Below, one piece after another: positions 31,718 to 39,596 of a DNA stretch of 64,000 bases. Every line of letters begins with the position of its first letter. Position 1 is the stretch's first letter. The DNA lies in NCBI GenBank assembly GCA_036000105.1, contig DASYGE010000012.1:434001-498000 (forward strand). The letters are read 5' to 3'. The position numbers and the translations under genes are program-made. Under the pieces are notes generated by a model. That model saw only the letters and a list, made by a program, of their open reading frames with translations. It made no database searches and was not told the DNA's origin. The stretch is from DASUBN01 sp036000105 (GTDB taxonomy: Bacteria; Pseudomonadota; Gammaproteobacteria; Natronospirales; REEB76).

Positions 31718-32670
31718 CCGGTCTCGACACCATATACATCCTGGCGGGACTCATGTTCGGCGCCACGGCGCTCATCAACTTCCGCGACCGGGCGAATCCC
31801 AAGCGTTACAAGAGCACCTGCTTCTGGGGCCTGTATGCCGTGACCTTCCTCTTCGGTTCCTGGCTGCCGCCCTTCGTGACAGGCTGCATGGCCATCCTCA
31901 TGGCGCTCACTGCCGGCATCGGAGGCTTGGGCAAGTCCAGCGTCTCGGAACCCGACGCGACCGAGCGCCGCGGCCTGGCGGAGCGCTTCGGCAATCGCTT
32001 GTTCATCCCCGCCCTCATGATCCCGGTCGTCACCTTCGCCGGTAGCTTGGCGTTCAAGTACCTCAGCGTCGGCGGCCAGCCGCTGGTGGCGGCGAAGGAT
32101 GCGACGCTGGTGGCCTTGGGAGTGGCGGTGCTCGCGGCCATCGTCGCGGCCATCTTCATGTTGCGGGAACGGCTTCGGGCGCCCTTCACTGAATCGCGGC
32201 GCCTATTGAATGCAGTGGGGGCGGTAGCGGTGTTGCCGCAATTGCTCGCGGCCTTGGGCGCGCTGTTCGCTGCCGCCGGCGTGGGCCATGTGGTGGCGAC
32301 ACTCGTGGGGCGCTTCATCCCGGTGGACAGCGGTTTCGCGGTGGTGGCGGCCTACGGGGTCGGCATGGCGCTCTTCACTCTGGTCATGGGCAACGCCTTC
32401 GCCGCTTTCCCGGTGATGACCGCCGGCATCGGCCTGCCGCTGGTGGTGCACCTGCACGGCGGAAATCCGGCGATCATGGGCGCCATCGGCATGCTGGCGG
32501 GTTACTGCGGCACGCTCATGACACCGATGGCGGCCAACTTCAACGCCGTGCCGGCGGCACTCCTGGAATTGCCTGACCCCAACGGCGTGATCAAGGTGCA
32601 GATACCCACTGGCCTCATGCTGCTGGTCGTGAACATCGCTCTGATGTATTTTCTGGTGTTCCGTTTCTAA
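31714..32670 (+). CDS. DUF979 membrane protein, permease pair component
   Basis: A 318-residue protein of the DUF979 family: TGLDTIYILAGLMFGATALINFRDRANPKRYKS near the start, GLGKSS in the first cytosolic loop, and a C-terminal half with GMALFTLVMGNAFAAFPVMTAGIGLP and GYCGTLMTPMAANFNAVPAALLEL. Eight to ten membrane segments are visible. It starts with GTG overlapping the DUF969 stop (GTGA). The two likely act together as a transporter of an unknown small carboxylate or peptide-derived compound. Confidence 0.85.
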   Translation: MTGLDTIYILAGLMFGATALINFRDRANPKRYKSTCFWGLYAVTFLFGSWLPPFVTGCMAILMALTAGIGGLGKSSVSEPDATERRGLAERFGNRLFIPALMIPVVTFAGSLAFKYLSVGGQPLVAAKDATLVALGVAVLAAIVAAIFMLRERLRAPFTESRRLLNAVGAVAVLPQLLAALGALFAAAGVGHVVATLVGRFIPVDSGFAVVAAYGVGMALFTLVMGNAFAAFPVMTAGIGLPLVVHLHGGNPAIMGAIGMLAGYCGTLMTPMAANFNAVPAALLELPDPNGVIKVQIPTGLMLLVVNIALMYFLVFRF

Positions 32671-32683
32671 CACATAGAACCCC

Positions 32684-32704
32684 CCGGGCTCCTCGCGAGC
32701 CCGG
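32684..32704 (+). terminator. Terminator of the SDR-DUF969-DUF979 operon
   Basis: CCGGGCTC pairs with GAGCCCGG across the five-base loop CTCGC, followed by TTTCTAATG. It begins 14 bases after the stop of the DUF979 gene. Confidence 0.75.
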
Positions 32705-32742
32705 TTTCTAATGATTGCTTGGTCGGATATCAGGCTGAGAGA

Positions 32743-32845
32743 TTTTGGCTGCCAGCTAGGGTTCGCTGCATACGGCGAACGCTCCGCCATGCAAGGCGGA
32801 GCTGGTCGGCTCACTAGGGATGGTTAACGACGCTGGAAGCCAAAA
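32743..32845. repeat. Hairpin pair enclosed by inverted arms
   Basis: Outer arms TTTTGGCT-G-CCAGC (32743-32756) and GCTGG-A-AGCCAAAA (32832-32845) pair with one mismatch. Between them sit two back-to-back hairpins, GTTCGC-8-GCGAAC (32761-32780) and GCTCCGCC-6-GGCGGAGC (32781-32802). This is the same plan as the elements at 24.2 and 25.5 kb, though the sequence differs. It lies between a forward operon's terminator and the stop of the sulfotransferase gene. Confidence 0.6.
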
Positions 32846-32857
32846 GATCCAGCCTGC

Positions 32858-33946
32858 TCACCAGATTTCCATGACTTCTTTGTAGGGGAACTTCAGACCC
32901 ACACGGTCCCAGACTTCCGCCACGCGCTTGACCACGGGCTCCGCCTGCTTGATCCAGTCCGGATGCCGGTCCTGCTTGGCGAACACCTTGAACTCGGAGG
33001 GTTGTAGCCCGCTCTCGAAGCGGTTCTGGAAGCTCTTGGACACGCCTTCCATGCGTTCCTTGCCGTAGGGCACCAGCGTCATGTTGCGGTTGGCCGAGAG
33101 GCCGGTGGTGGCCACGTAGTAGTGGTACTGCTCCCAGTAGTGCAGGTAGGCGTCGAAATAGGGCATGAGGAACATCTCGTCGTTGCTCAAGCCCGAGGTG
33201 TAAGACAGGTCGCGCCGCACCCACTCCTCGATGTTGCCGCGCACCTTGAACTTGCCGTCCGCCGGCAGGCCGCCGGACTTCTCGTAGGCGGAGATGGCGG
33301 AGGTGACCGGATGGCGCACGGTGAGGATGTGTTCCACCGACTCCCCGAGGATCTGATGGAAGAAGCCGCCCGCGTAGGTGCCCTTGAGCAGCTTCTTCGG
33401 CACCATGATCTTGCCGTAATGCGGCTTGTGCTTGCTGAAGTAGATCTCGACCATGGTGAGGAACTCGGCCATGGTCTGCAGACTCGAGATCCAGCTGTTG
33501 GCGCCTTTCTGGAAGCGGAACGGGCCGGCTTCCGGGAAGCCGTCGTGGGCGATCACGTTCGGCACTTTGTCCACGTCGAAGCCGAGCGCGCGATAGGCTT
33601 CCATGGTGAGATAGGAGCCGCCGTTGCGTGGCACGCCGATGATGTTGATGAAATGGTACTTGAACTGGATGTCGCGGATCTGGTCGAAGTCGCCGGTCAT
33701 GAGTGCGAGGAACAGCTGGTAGGCGCGCGCCACATGCCGCTGGCCGGCTTCGCTCGCCATGATGCGTCCCGCGTTCTCCTGGGCCTTCTCCATGACCCGC
33801 ACGTGGTCGTTGGAGAGTTCCTCGGAGAGCTGGTCGTGCCAGCCGGCGCCTTCGAACTGACGCCCGTCCACGATGTGCGCGAGGAAATCCACGAACACGG
33901 GTGATACCGGCAGTTCCTTGTCGGTCAGTTTGATTTCAACGCCCAT
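32858..33946 (-). CDS. Sulfotransferase-family protein
   Basis: A 362-residue protein with the PAPS-binding elements of sulfotransferases: the P-loop-like IIGVPRNGGSYLTMEAYRAL (residues about 101-120) and the 3'-phosphate region ILTVRHPVTSAISAYEK. The usual GT in the P-loop reads GG here. A general role is transfer of sulfate from PAPS to a hydroxyl or amine; the acceptor is unknown. N- and C-terminal extensions are longer than in the core family. It is followed upstream by SapC on the same strand, 45 bases away, so a two-gene unit is likely. Confidence 0.75.
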   Translation of the reverse strand: MGVEIKLTDKELPVSPVFVDFLAHIVDGRQFEGAGWHDQLSEELSNDHVRVMEKAQENAGRIMASEAGQRHVARAYQLFLALMTGDFDQIRDIQFKYHFINIIGVPRNGGSYLTMEAYRALGFDVDKVPNVIAHDGFPEAGPFRFQKGANSWISSLQTMAEFLTMVEIYFSKHKPHYGKIMVPKKLLKGTYAGGFFHQILGESVEHILTVRHPVTSAISAYEKSGGLPADGKFKVRGNIEEWVRRDLSYTSGLSNDEMFLMPYFDAYLHYWEQYHYYVATTGLSANRNMTLVPYGKERMEGVSKSFQNRFESGLQPSEFKVFAKQDRHPDWIKQAEPVVKRVAEVWDRVGLKFPYKEVMEIW

Positions 33947-33991
33947 GGCTGCTCACTTTTATAAATATGTATGGAATGGTGATTGCGGTCT

Positions 33992-34750
33992 TCAGGAGAC
34001 GAGCCGTGCACCCTTGCGGCGCTCCGCTGCGCGGTCCATCAGGAACTTGAAATTATCCAGCGACATGAGGTGCGCGTAGATGCGCGACAGTTCGCCGTGC
34101 TTCATCAGACGTTTCAGGTCTTTGCCCGGCAGCTCGTTGAGCTTCTCCTCGTTCACGCGGAACATGCCGCGCAGGCGCATCTCCTGGCCGCTCTTGGGGA
34201 AGGCATGGGCCTCGAAAGGCTCCAAGAGGCCCAACTCCTTGACGGTCTTGCACAGGTGCTCGGTGGGGACGCGCGCGCCCTCCATCTCGGAGATCAGGGT
34301 CTGGGTGGGCAGGAAGTCGCTGGAGGGGTTGCCCTGCATGTCGAACACCGCCTTGTCCGAGGCTTCGAGGCCGGATTCATCTACGCAGATGAGGATGTTG
34401 CCGTTCTTGGCTTCCTCGCCGGTGATGCGCACGCCGAAGAAGGGCCAGCGGCGCACGTAGGCGGGGATGTAGGCGTCTTTCTGCCATTCGCCGTCGTCGC
34501 CCACGAACAGGTTCTCTTCCTGGTTGAGACCGGTGATGGCGAGCGGCAGGTATTCGCCGGTGTTCGGTTCCTGGGCGAAGACCACTGGGTAATCGCGCGC
34601 GGCCTGCACGAACTCGGCGGCCACCACATAGACGCCGGTGAGTCCGGCGGCAAAGGCATGCCGGCGGCCGGTAACTGCGGCTTTGCCTTTGTGCGTGTTC
34701 TTGTCGAGGGCCACGAGGCCCTTGTAGCCGGGGGGGATGGTGATGTTCAT
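33992..34750 (-). CDS. SapC-family protein
   Basis: A 252-residue protein of the SapC family (PF07277), recognised by GRRHAFAAGLTGVYVVAAEFVQAARDYPVVFA, LPLAITGLNQEENLFV and WQKDAYIPAYVRRWPF, and the C-terminal GMFRVNEEKLNELPGKDLKRLMKHGELSRIYAHLMSLDNF. SapC was named from surface-layer proteins of Campylobacter, but in proteobacteria it often occurs with TonB receptors or tailoring enzymes, and its activity is not known. It precedes the sulfotransferase in the transcript. Confidence 0.85.
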   Translation of the reverse strand: MNITIPPGYKGLVALDKNTHKGKAAVTGRRHAFAAGLTGVYVVAAEFVQAARDYPVVFAQEPNTGEYLPLAITGLNQEENLFVGDDGEWQKDAYIPAYVRRWPFFGVRITGEEAKNGNILICVDESGLEASDKAVFDMQGNPSSDFLPTQTLISEMEGARVPTEHLCKTVKELGLLEPFEAHAFPKSGQEMRLRGMFRVNEEKLNELPGKDLKRLMKHGELSRIYAHLMSLDNFKFLMDRAAERRKGARLVS

Positions 34751-34920
34751 GAAACGCTCACCTTGATCGGAAGTGACTTCGGTATCGGCCGCGCCCTTAA
34801 AGGAACGGCGATTTACCTTAATTTTGAATTGGCGCTATTGAGCCATAGGGGCGGGAGCGCTGTCGAGGGTAGTTCAGGGATGGGCCGGGCATTTCCAGGC
34901 GCTTCAGGCCTGAAAATGGA

Positions 34921-34948
34921 GCCGGGCAAAACCCCGCTTTTGCCTGGC
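34921..34948 (-). terminator. Terminator-like hairpin after the LysE gene
   Basis: GCCGGGCAAAA pairs with TTTTGCCTGGC across a six-base loop, allowing one G-T pair. It lies 48 bases past the LysE stop (minus strand), in the gap before the SapC start. On the minus strand a TTTT follows a few bases after the stem. Confidence 0.5.
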
Positions 34949-34995
34949 GCACTGAAAAGGCCAGGGACAGACCTTCTCAAGCAAATGGTCGGAGG

Positions 34996-35607
34996 CTACC
35001 CCAGCAATTTCAGGCTTTCCCAACCCACATAGAGGCCGAAACCCACCAGCATCAGGACGCTCCCATAGGCTACCCCCACGGCGGCGCGGGCCGCCCGGGC
35101 TCCCAACCAGCGGAATGCGTAGGTGAAGGCCACGGTGTAGAGGAAGAGGGACAGGAACAGCCCCAGGATGCCCGGCGCTCCCCAGGAGGTGTAGAGCAGG
35201 GTGCCGTTGGCCAGCCACCAGGCCAGGGAGAAGGGGCTCGTGAGCACCGTCATGTAACCGAGCTTCCAGGAACCCGGGGTGTCATTGCCATGTATCCCCG
35301 CCCGGGCGGCCTTCCAGGCCCCCCAGGCCATCCACAGGAGCAGCGCTGCGCCGGCGAGGCCCATGAGCCCTACTCCCCGGGGATGCCGGTCGAGGATCGT
35401 CACGGCGCCGAGGATGGCGAGGGAGAGCCAAGTGAAGTCCGCGCAGATAGCGCCGAAGGCAGTCATGAGCGCTTCCCGCACCCGGCCACGGAGCGCCGCG
35501 GTGGCCATGATGGCCATCACCGGGCCCGGCGGCGCCGCGAGGCTCAAACCCAGCAAGCCACCGGCCAGCGCCGCGTGCCAGCCGGTCGCCTGGGTGATTC
35601 CAATCAT
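34996..35607 (-). CDS. LysE/RhtB-family amino-acid exporter
   Basis: A 203-residue protein with six hydrophobic segments and the LysE signature near the N-terminus, GGLLGLSLAAPPGPVMAIMATAALRGRVREALMTAFGAICAD. GYMTVLTSPFSLAWWLANGT is the family's second conserved block. LysE members export amino acids or related small molecules; the substrate cannot be read from the sequence. It lies 16 bases downstream of the DUF1684 lipoprotein gene, so they may be cotranscribed. Confidence 0.88.
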   Translation of the reverse strand: MIGITQATGWHAALAGGLLGLSLAAPPGPVMAIMATAALRGRVREALMTAFGAICADFTWLSLAILGAVTILDRHPRGVGLMGLAGAALLLWMAWGAWKAARAGIHGNDTPGSWKLGYMTVLTSPFSLAWWLANGTLLYTSWGAPGILGLFLSLFLYTVAFTYAFRWLGARAARAAVGVAYGSVLMLVGFGLYVGWESLKLLG

Positions 35608-35623
35608 GGATGTATCGCGATCG

Positions 35624-36535
35624 TCAGTGTCCCGCGCCGGCGTATTTGAATTCGCCGGCCGTGACCGCTAGGGCCAAGCGGTTCTGCGGCGGCGGCAGCG
35701 GACAGGTGGCGTAAGGGCTGAACGCGCAGGGCGGGTTGTAGGACTTGTTGAAGTCCAGCACCGTCACGCCGTCCACCGGGGGGCTCGCATACAGGAAGCG
35801 GCCGGCGCCGTAGGTCGTCTTGCCGCTGGTCTGATCGGCGAACATCACGAAGTAATCGGTCTCGCCGTCTTCCAGCACCGCATCCAGGCGGTACTCATGA
35901 CCGTCCTTGTCGAACACCAGTGCACCCGGCGAAGCCATGTCTTCTTCCATGCCGAGGATGTTGATGATGGGGATCTTCTTCATGGGCGTGTAGGGCACGA
36001 AGCGCGCTTCAAAGCGCCACTGCTGATCCACCGGGTAATGCTCAAGGCCCTTGAAGTGCACGCGGGCATCCGCCGCGCTGTCTTTCACCCGCAAGCCGAA
36101 GCGCGGCCCGCGCTGGATTGCGAAGAAGTTCACGCTGCCGTGGGTCAGCACGGTGGTATTGGGGTCCGCGTCGGTGCCGAGTTTGAGTGTGGTCACGGGC
36201 TTGCCACCGCTCAGGATGTCTGCGCCGGGGGCCGCCGTGAAACTCACGCTGCCCTTCTCCAGGGTGAAGTTGCCGGCCTTGGCCGGGAAATCGCCGCTGG
36301 TCAGCACCAGGTCGTTGCCGGGGGCCCTGCCGAAACTGTTGGCGCCTTCCTTGAACCAGTAGAGCCCCACGAGCGTGGTCCAGCCATCCGGGCCGGTGAG
36401 GCGGTCCATGCGTCCGGCGCGCCAGGTGTCGATGTCTTTCTGATAGGCCACGGGATCCACCTGGGGTGCATGCCGGCTGCAGGCGGCGAGCAAGACGGCG
36501 CAGGCAACGGCGGTTACGAGGGATTTGTTGCGCAT
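35624..36535 (-). CDS. DUF1684 lipoprotein
   Basis: A 303-residue protein of the DUF1684 family with a lipoprotein signal (VTAVACAVLLAACSRH). Conserved blocks include YQKDIDTWRAGRMDRLTGPDGWTTLVGLYWFKEGANSFG and the C-terminal DFNKSYNPPCAFSPYATCPLPPPQNRL, a cysteine-containing motif that marks the family. It should be anchored in a membrane, facing the periplasm. Function is not established. The frame extends upstream, but ATG 36535 gives the lipoprotein leader. Confidence 0.88.
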   Translation of the reverse strand: MRNKSLVTAVACAVLLAACSRHAPQVDPVAYQKDIDTWRAGRMDRLTGPDGWTTLVGLYWFKEGANSFGRAPGNDLVLTSGDFPAKAGNFTLEKGSVSFTAAPGADILSGGKPVTTLKLGTDADPNTTVLTHGSVNFFAIQRGPRFGLRVKDSAADARVHFKGLEHYPVDQQWRFEARFVPYTPMKKIPIINILGMEEDMASPGALVFDKDGHEYRLDAVLEDGETDYFVMFADQTSGKTTYGAGRFLYASPPVDGVTVLDFNKSYNPPCAFSPYATCPLPPPQNRLALAVTAGEFKYAGAGH

Positions 36536-36572
36536 ACGCCAGTCTAGCAAAGGCGCGGGGCCGGTCAAAACC

Positions 36573-36600
36573 CCCACGCCGCCCATGCGGGCGGCGTGGG
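36573..36600 (-). terminator. Terminator of the MAPEG gene
   Basis: CCCACGCCGCCC pairs perfectly with GGGCGGCGTGGG across the four-base loop ATGC. On the minus strand it is followed by GGTTTTGACC. It lies 11 bases after the MAPEG stop. Confidence 0.8.
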
Positions 36601-36611
36601 AAGCGTGAGCA

Positions 36612-37010
36612 TCAGATGAAGTTGAAGAAGTTGTCCAATGCCAACACCACGATCAAGGCCCAGCCCAGGCCGCTACCCACGAGCCGGCCCGGCGTCAGTT
36701 TAGCGGACTGCATCAGGCCCTGGGCGTGGAACAGGCGCGACACGATGAGGGTGATGCCCGCCACGTGCAGGAACCAGTGGGCGCTGCCGCGCAGTTCCAG
36801 CAGGAGCATCAGGATCAGCGTGATCGGGATGTACTCCATGGCGTTGCCGTGGGCGCGGATGGCGCAGAGCATCGCCTGCTTGCCGCCGTCACCCAGGTCC
36901 ACCTTCTGTTTGCCGCGCGTCACCGATACACGGATGGCCAGTGCCACGGCCAGGAGCGCCGCGATGCCTGCGTACAGGGCCGTGATGAATTCGATCTTGG
37001 CGAAATCCAT
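36612..37010 (-). CDS. MAPEG-family membrane protein
   Basis: A 132-residue protein with four membrane helices and the MAPEG signature RVSVTRGKQKVDLGDGGKQAMLCAIRAHGNAMEYIPITLIL, where RAHGNxxEyxP is diagnostic. FHAQGLMQ also fits. MAPEG proteins are glutathione-dependent transferases or peroxidases of membranes; bacterial members are poorly defined. It precedes its terminator directly and follows the VanY-type peptidase gene by 52 bases. Confidence 0.9.
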   Translation of the reverse strand: MDFAKIEFITALYAGIAALLAVALAIRVSVTRGKQKVDLGDGGKQAMLCAIRAHGNAMEYIPITLILMLLLELRGSAHWFLHVAGITLIVSRLFHAQGLMQSAKLTPGRLVGSGLGWALIVVLALDNFFNFI

Positions 37011-37062
37011 GATGCATCCCTCCCCAGTTGTTTATCGATGTCCGGGCGCTCGACTCAGAAGT

Positions 37063-37617
37063 TCAGCCGATGTATGCCCAATGCCACGGCTCGTAGCTGA
37101 TGCCGTGGGGGTTGTCGCGAGGATAGGAGAGGCGGAAGCCGTGGCGCGGGGCGTGCTTCACGAGCCAGACGTAGGCACCGGTGGTCTCGAAGCCCTGCTC
37201 CAGCGGCTGGCAGTCCGGTGCCGTCAGGTCGAGAGCCCGGCCGGTGTGGTGTTCGCTGTAGCCCGGTGCCGCGTTGATCTTGAGGACGTCGGCGATGCTG
37301 CGGCCGTTGTCGAGTTTGCGCAGGATCAGCGCCCGCTGGTAGTCGAAGCTGCGGAAGGCGGAGACCACCAGCAGTTGGATGCCGTCCCGTTCGGCGGCGG
37401 CGCGCATGGCGTGCCAGGCTGCCGCAGCCTTGGGCGTGAGCTTCTGCTCACGACCGAGCACGTCGGCGCCGATGCTGACCAGTTCCTGTGCTTCCTCGCA
37501 GACTTCCAGCTTGCAGCGCGTGGCGTAGTCAGCGGGGATGCCGAGTTCAGCCAGCACCGTGGCCACCATGGCGCGATAATCCGGTATCGCAGGACGGGTG
37601 GCGGCCTGGTCTTTCAA
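37063..37617 (-). CDS. VanY/M15-type D-alanyl-D-alanine carboxypeptidase
   Basis: A 184-residue zinc peptidase with the M15B signatures: VSAFRSFDYQRALI, GYSEHHTGRALDLTAP (zinc-binding His and Asp) and a C-terminal EPWHWAYIG (catalytic Glu and the last zinc His). It should remove terminal D-Ala from peptidoglycan stem peptides. No signal peptide is visible, so it may act in the cytosol on recycled or misplaced fragments, or export is unclear. It overlaps the YbhB-like gene by four bases (ATGA). Confidence 0.88.
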   Translation of the reverse strand: MKDQAATRPAIPDYRAMVATVLAELGIPADYATRCKLEVCEEAQELVSIGADVLGREQKLTPKAAAAWHAMRAAAERDGIQLLVVSAFRSFDYQRALILRKLDNGRSIADVLKINAAPGYSEHHTGRALDLTAPDCQPLEQGFETTGAYVWLVKHAPRHGFRLSYPRDNPHGISYEPWHWAYIG

Positions 37618-38198
37618 TGAGCGGCCTTCTGATAGGTGCCGATGAGTTCCGCTTCGCCGAGCACATGGCCCTGCATGGCGGATTCCAGTTGGGCCTTGGT
37701 GGGTCTATTCAGGTCGGGCAGCACCGTATCCAGGGCATAGAGTTTGTGGAAATAACGATGGCGACCGATGGGCGGCGCGGGGCCGCCATAACCGGTCTGC
37801 TTCCAGTCGTTCAGGCCTTCACGGGTGCCTGCCGGCAGGTGTTGCGAAGCGCCTTCGGCGAAGGCATACACGGTGGCGGGGATGTCGTACACCACCCAGT
37901 GCACCCAGGTCATCTGCGGTGCCGCGGGATCCGGCGCGTCCGGGTCGTCCATGATGAGCGCGTAGCTCTTGGTGCCCACCGGTGCATGGGTCCATGCGAG
38001 AGGCGGTGAGAGGTTGTCGCCGTCGCTGGTGAAGCGTGCCGGCATGGCGCCGTTGGGCTGGAATGAGGATGAAGTGAGCGTGAATGACCGCATGCCGCCG
38101 CCTCCTGCCGCCATGACCGCGGCACCGGTCGCGAGCAGGATCAGCAACGTGGACCAGGAAAGCTGCCGGGCCGTGAAGAAGCGCCTCATGGACTGCAT
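37614..38198 (-). CDS. YbhB/YbcL-type Raf-kinase-inhibitor-like protein, probably exported
   Basis: About 194 residues: an N-terminal hydrophobic leader (TLLILLATGAAVMAAGG), then the PEBP fold with FTSDGDNLSPPLAW, YALIMDDPDAPDP, TWVHWVVYDIP and GRHRYFHKLYALD. DPDAP and the HR(Y/F) loop mark the YbhB/YbcL branch. The ligand is not known. Starts at 38219, 38198 and 38189 are possible; the middle one is listed. It heads the pair with the VanY-type peptidase. Confidence 0.85.
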   Translation of the reverse strand: MQSMRRFFTARQLSWSTLLILLATGAAVMAAGGGGMRSFTLTSSSFQPNGAMPARFTSDGDNLSPPLAWTHAPVGTKSYALIMDDPDAPDPAAPQMTWVHWVVYDIPATVYAFAEGASQHLPAGTREGLNDWKQTGYGGPAPPIGRHRYFHKLYALDTVLPDLNRPTKAQLESAMQGHVLGEAELIGTYQKAAH

Positions 38199-38258
38199 CC
38201 CATCGATAAGCGGCAGCACCGCCCCGCTTCAAGTATAGGCCCGTGCGCCGGGCGCAGT

Positions 38259-38825
38259 TCATTCCAGGAAGGCCATCTTCTTCCATATCTGCCGTCCCGT
38301 GAGCGCATGCAGGACGGTGGCGCCCACATGCAGGGCCAGATAGGTCGGTATCCAGATGGACGCCTGCTGATGCAGCTCCTTGAGGGTATGCACCCAGCCC
38401 ACGGCCCGCTCGCCGGGGACGATGACCATGCTGAGGACGGTGCCGCAGACGGCCTGCCAGGTGAAGAGCAGGAGCCCCACACTCTGCACCGCGGCGTTCA
38501 GCCCGCGATGCACGGCAGGTTCCGGCATGCGGAGACCGAACAGGGTACGCACGTCCGCCTTCACCGCGGCCCAGCGTTCGCGGGTATAAGGCACCCAGGC
38601 GCTGAAGCGCAGCGCGCGGGGACCGAAGAAGCCGTACAGGATGCGCAGCGCCAGTACCGCGCTGAAGGTCAGGCCCACGTATTCGTGCAGAGTGAAGTTC
38701 GGATGCACCGGCTTGTCGTAATCACCCGCATCCTCGCCTATCCACCAGGCCCAGGTGCCGAGGATGGCGACGCCGAGATGCAGCGCACGGGTGGGGATGT
38801 CGAGTTTCGTATTCATGTCGGTCAT
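38259..38825 (-). CDS. Cytochrome b561-type membrane protein
   Basis: A 188-residue protein with four helices of the di-haem b561/HupC type: TRALHLGVAILGTWAWWIGE (first haem His), HEYVGLTFSAVLALRILYGFFGPR, LLLFTWQAVCGTVLSMV and LHQQASIWIPTYLALHVGATVLHAL with paired histidines on the last helices. It would pass electrons between a periplasmic donor and quinone; the partner is not evident. The 14-base gap from the small hydrophobic protein upstream suggests cotranscription. Confidence 0.85.
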   Translation of the reverse strand: MTDMNTKLDIPTRALHLGVAILGTWAWWIGEDAGDYDKPVHPNFTLHEYVGLTFSAVLALRILYGFFGPRALRFSAWVPYTRERWAAVKADVRTLFGLRMPEPAVHRGLNAAVQSVGLLLFTWQAVCGTVLSMVIVPGERAVGWVHTLKELHQQASIWIPTYLALHVGATVLHALTGRQIWKKMAFLE

Positions 38826-38838
38826 GGATATCTCGCTT

Positions 38839-39051
38839 TCAGTCACCGCCGGGCCGTGCACCCAGGAGGCGCGCCGGCAGGAACAGGATGGCTTTGAGGA
38901 ACTCGAACACCGCGTCCAGCGTGAGTCCCACGAGCCGTAACGGCAGCAGGATGAGCCAGAGGAACGGGTAGAGGATGAGCGCCACCAGCGCCAGCGGCCA
39001 GCACAGCACCAGCAATATCAGCCACAGGATCAGACCGGTGAAGCCACGCAT
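38839..39051 (-). CDS. Small hydrophobic membrane protein
   Basis: A 70-residue protein with about two hydrophobic helices (LILWLILLVLCWPLALVALILYPFLWLILL and AVFEFLKAILFLPARLL). Composition and position, just before the cytochrome b561-like gene with a 14-base gap, suggest a membrane partner or accessory. I know no family for it. Confidence 0.6.
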   Translation of the reverse strand: MRGFTGLILWLILLVLCWPLALVALILYPFLWLILLPLRLVGLTLDAVFEFLKAILFLPARLLGARPGGD

Positions 39052-39092
39052 GCCTTATTCTCCCTGATGTCGCGTTGCAGTATAGCGATGGT

Positions 39093-39518
39093 CTAGGGAG
39101 TTTTCTCCGGGGTCTCCTGGGCACTCACAGCCTGCCAGCGGCTGTCGCGCCTCACGAACACGTCAGTGAAGCGTATACGGTAGGTGAACGAACCGTCTAT
39201 GGCGACGATGGTGTTCTGTCCGGTGACGATGCCAGTGTCGCCGTAGAGCCTCACCTTGAGTTCCTCCAGCGTCTGCTTGGTCTTACCCGGTGCCAGGCTG
39301 GAATGCAGGTGATCGGTCTTGTCGCGTAGCGCGCCCTGGTAGGTGACGTCCACGAAGTCGTCCGCCAGGATCTGTTGCAGCGCGGCGGTATCGTGCTGCA
39401 TGGCGGCGGTGAGCCAGCGTTGTTCCAGGTCCAGCAGCTGCTGAGTGTCGGATGTGGCGGCCTGGACGCTTGAGCCCAGGAGGCAAGTGAAGGCGGCGAA
39501 GATCAACGCGGCGCGCAT
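39093..39518 (-). CDS. Secreted NTF2-like protein (DUF4440 type)
   Basis: A 141-residue protein with a signal peptide (ALIFAAFTCLLGSSVQA). The mature part is SnoaL/DUF4440-like: LLDLEQRWLTAAMQHDTAALQQILADDFVDVTYQG and the ending YRIRFTDVFVRRDSRWQAVSAQET. The frame extends upstream to 39899, but the ATG at 39518 gives the leader. It is divergent from uvrD, whose start lies 78 bases away. No ligand or catalytic role is evident. Confidence 0.8.
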   Translation of the reverse strand: MRAALIFAAFTCLLGSSVQAATSDTQQLLDLEQRWLTAAMQHDTAALQQILADDFVDVTYQGALRDKTDHLHSSLAPGKTKQTLEELKVRLYGDTGIVTGQNTIVAIDGSFTYRIRFTDVFVRRDSRWQAVSAQETPEKTP

Positions 39519-39596
39519 GTCTGGTACTCCGGGTTTATCTGCGGTACTGAGGATGCTTGATGCTACGGTAGCGGGCGCGGCGGGTAAAATGCGCGC

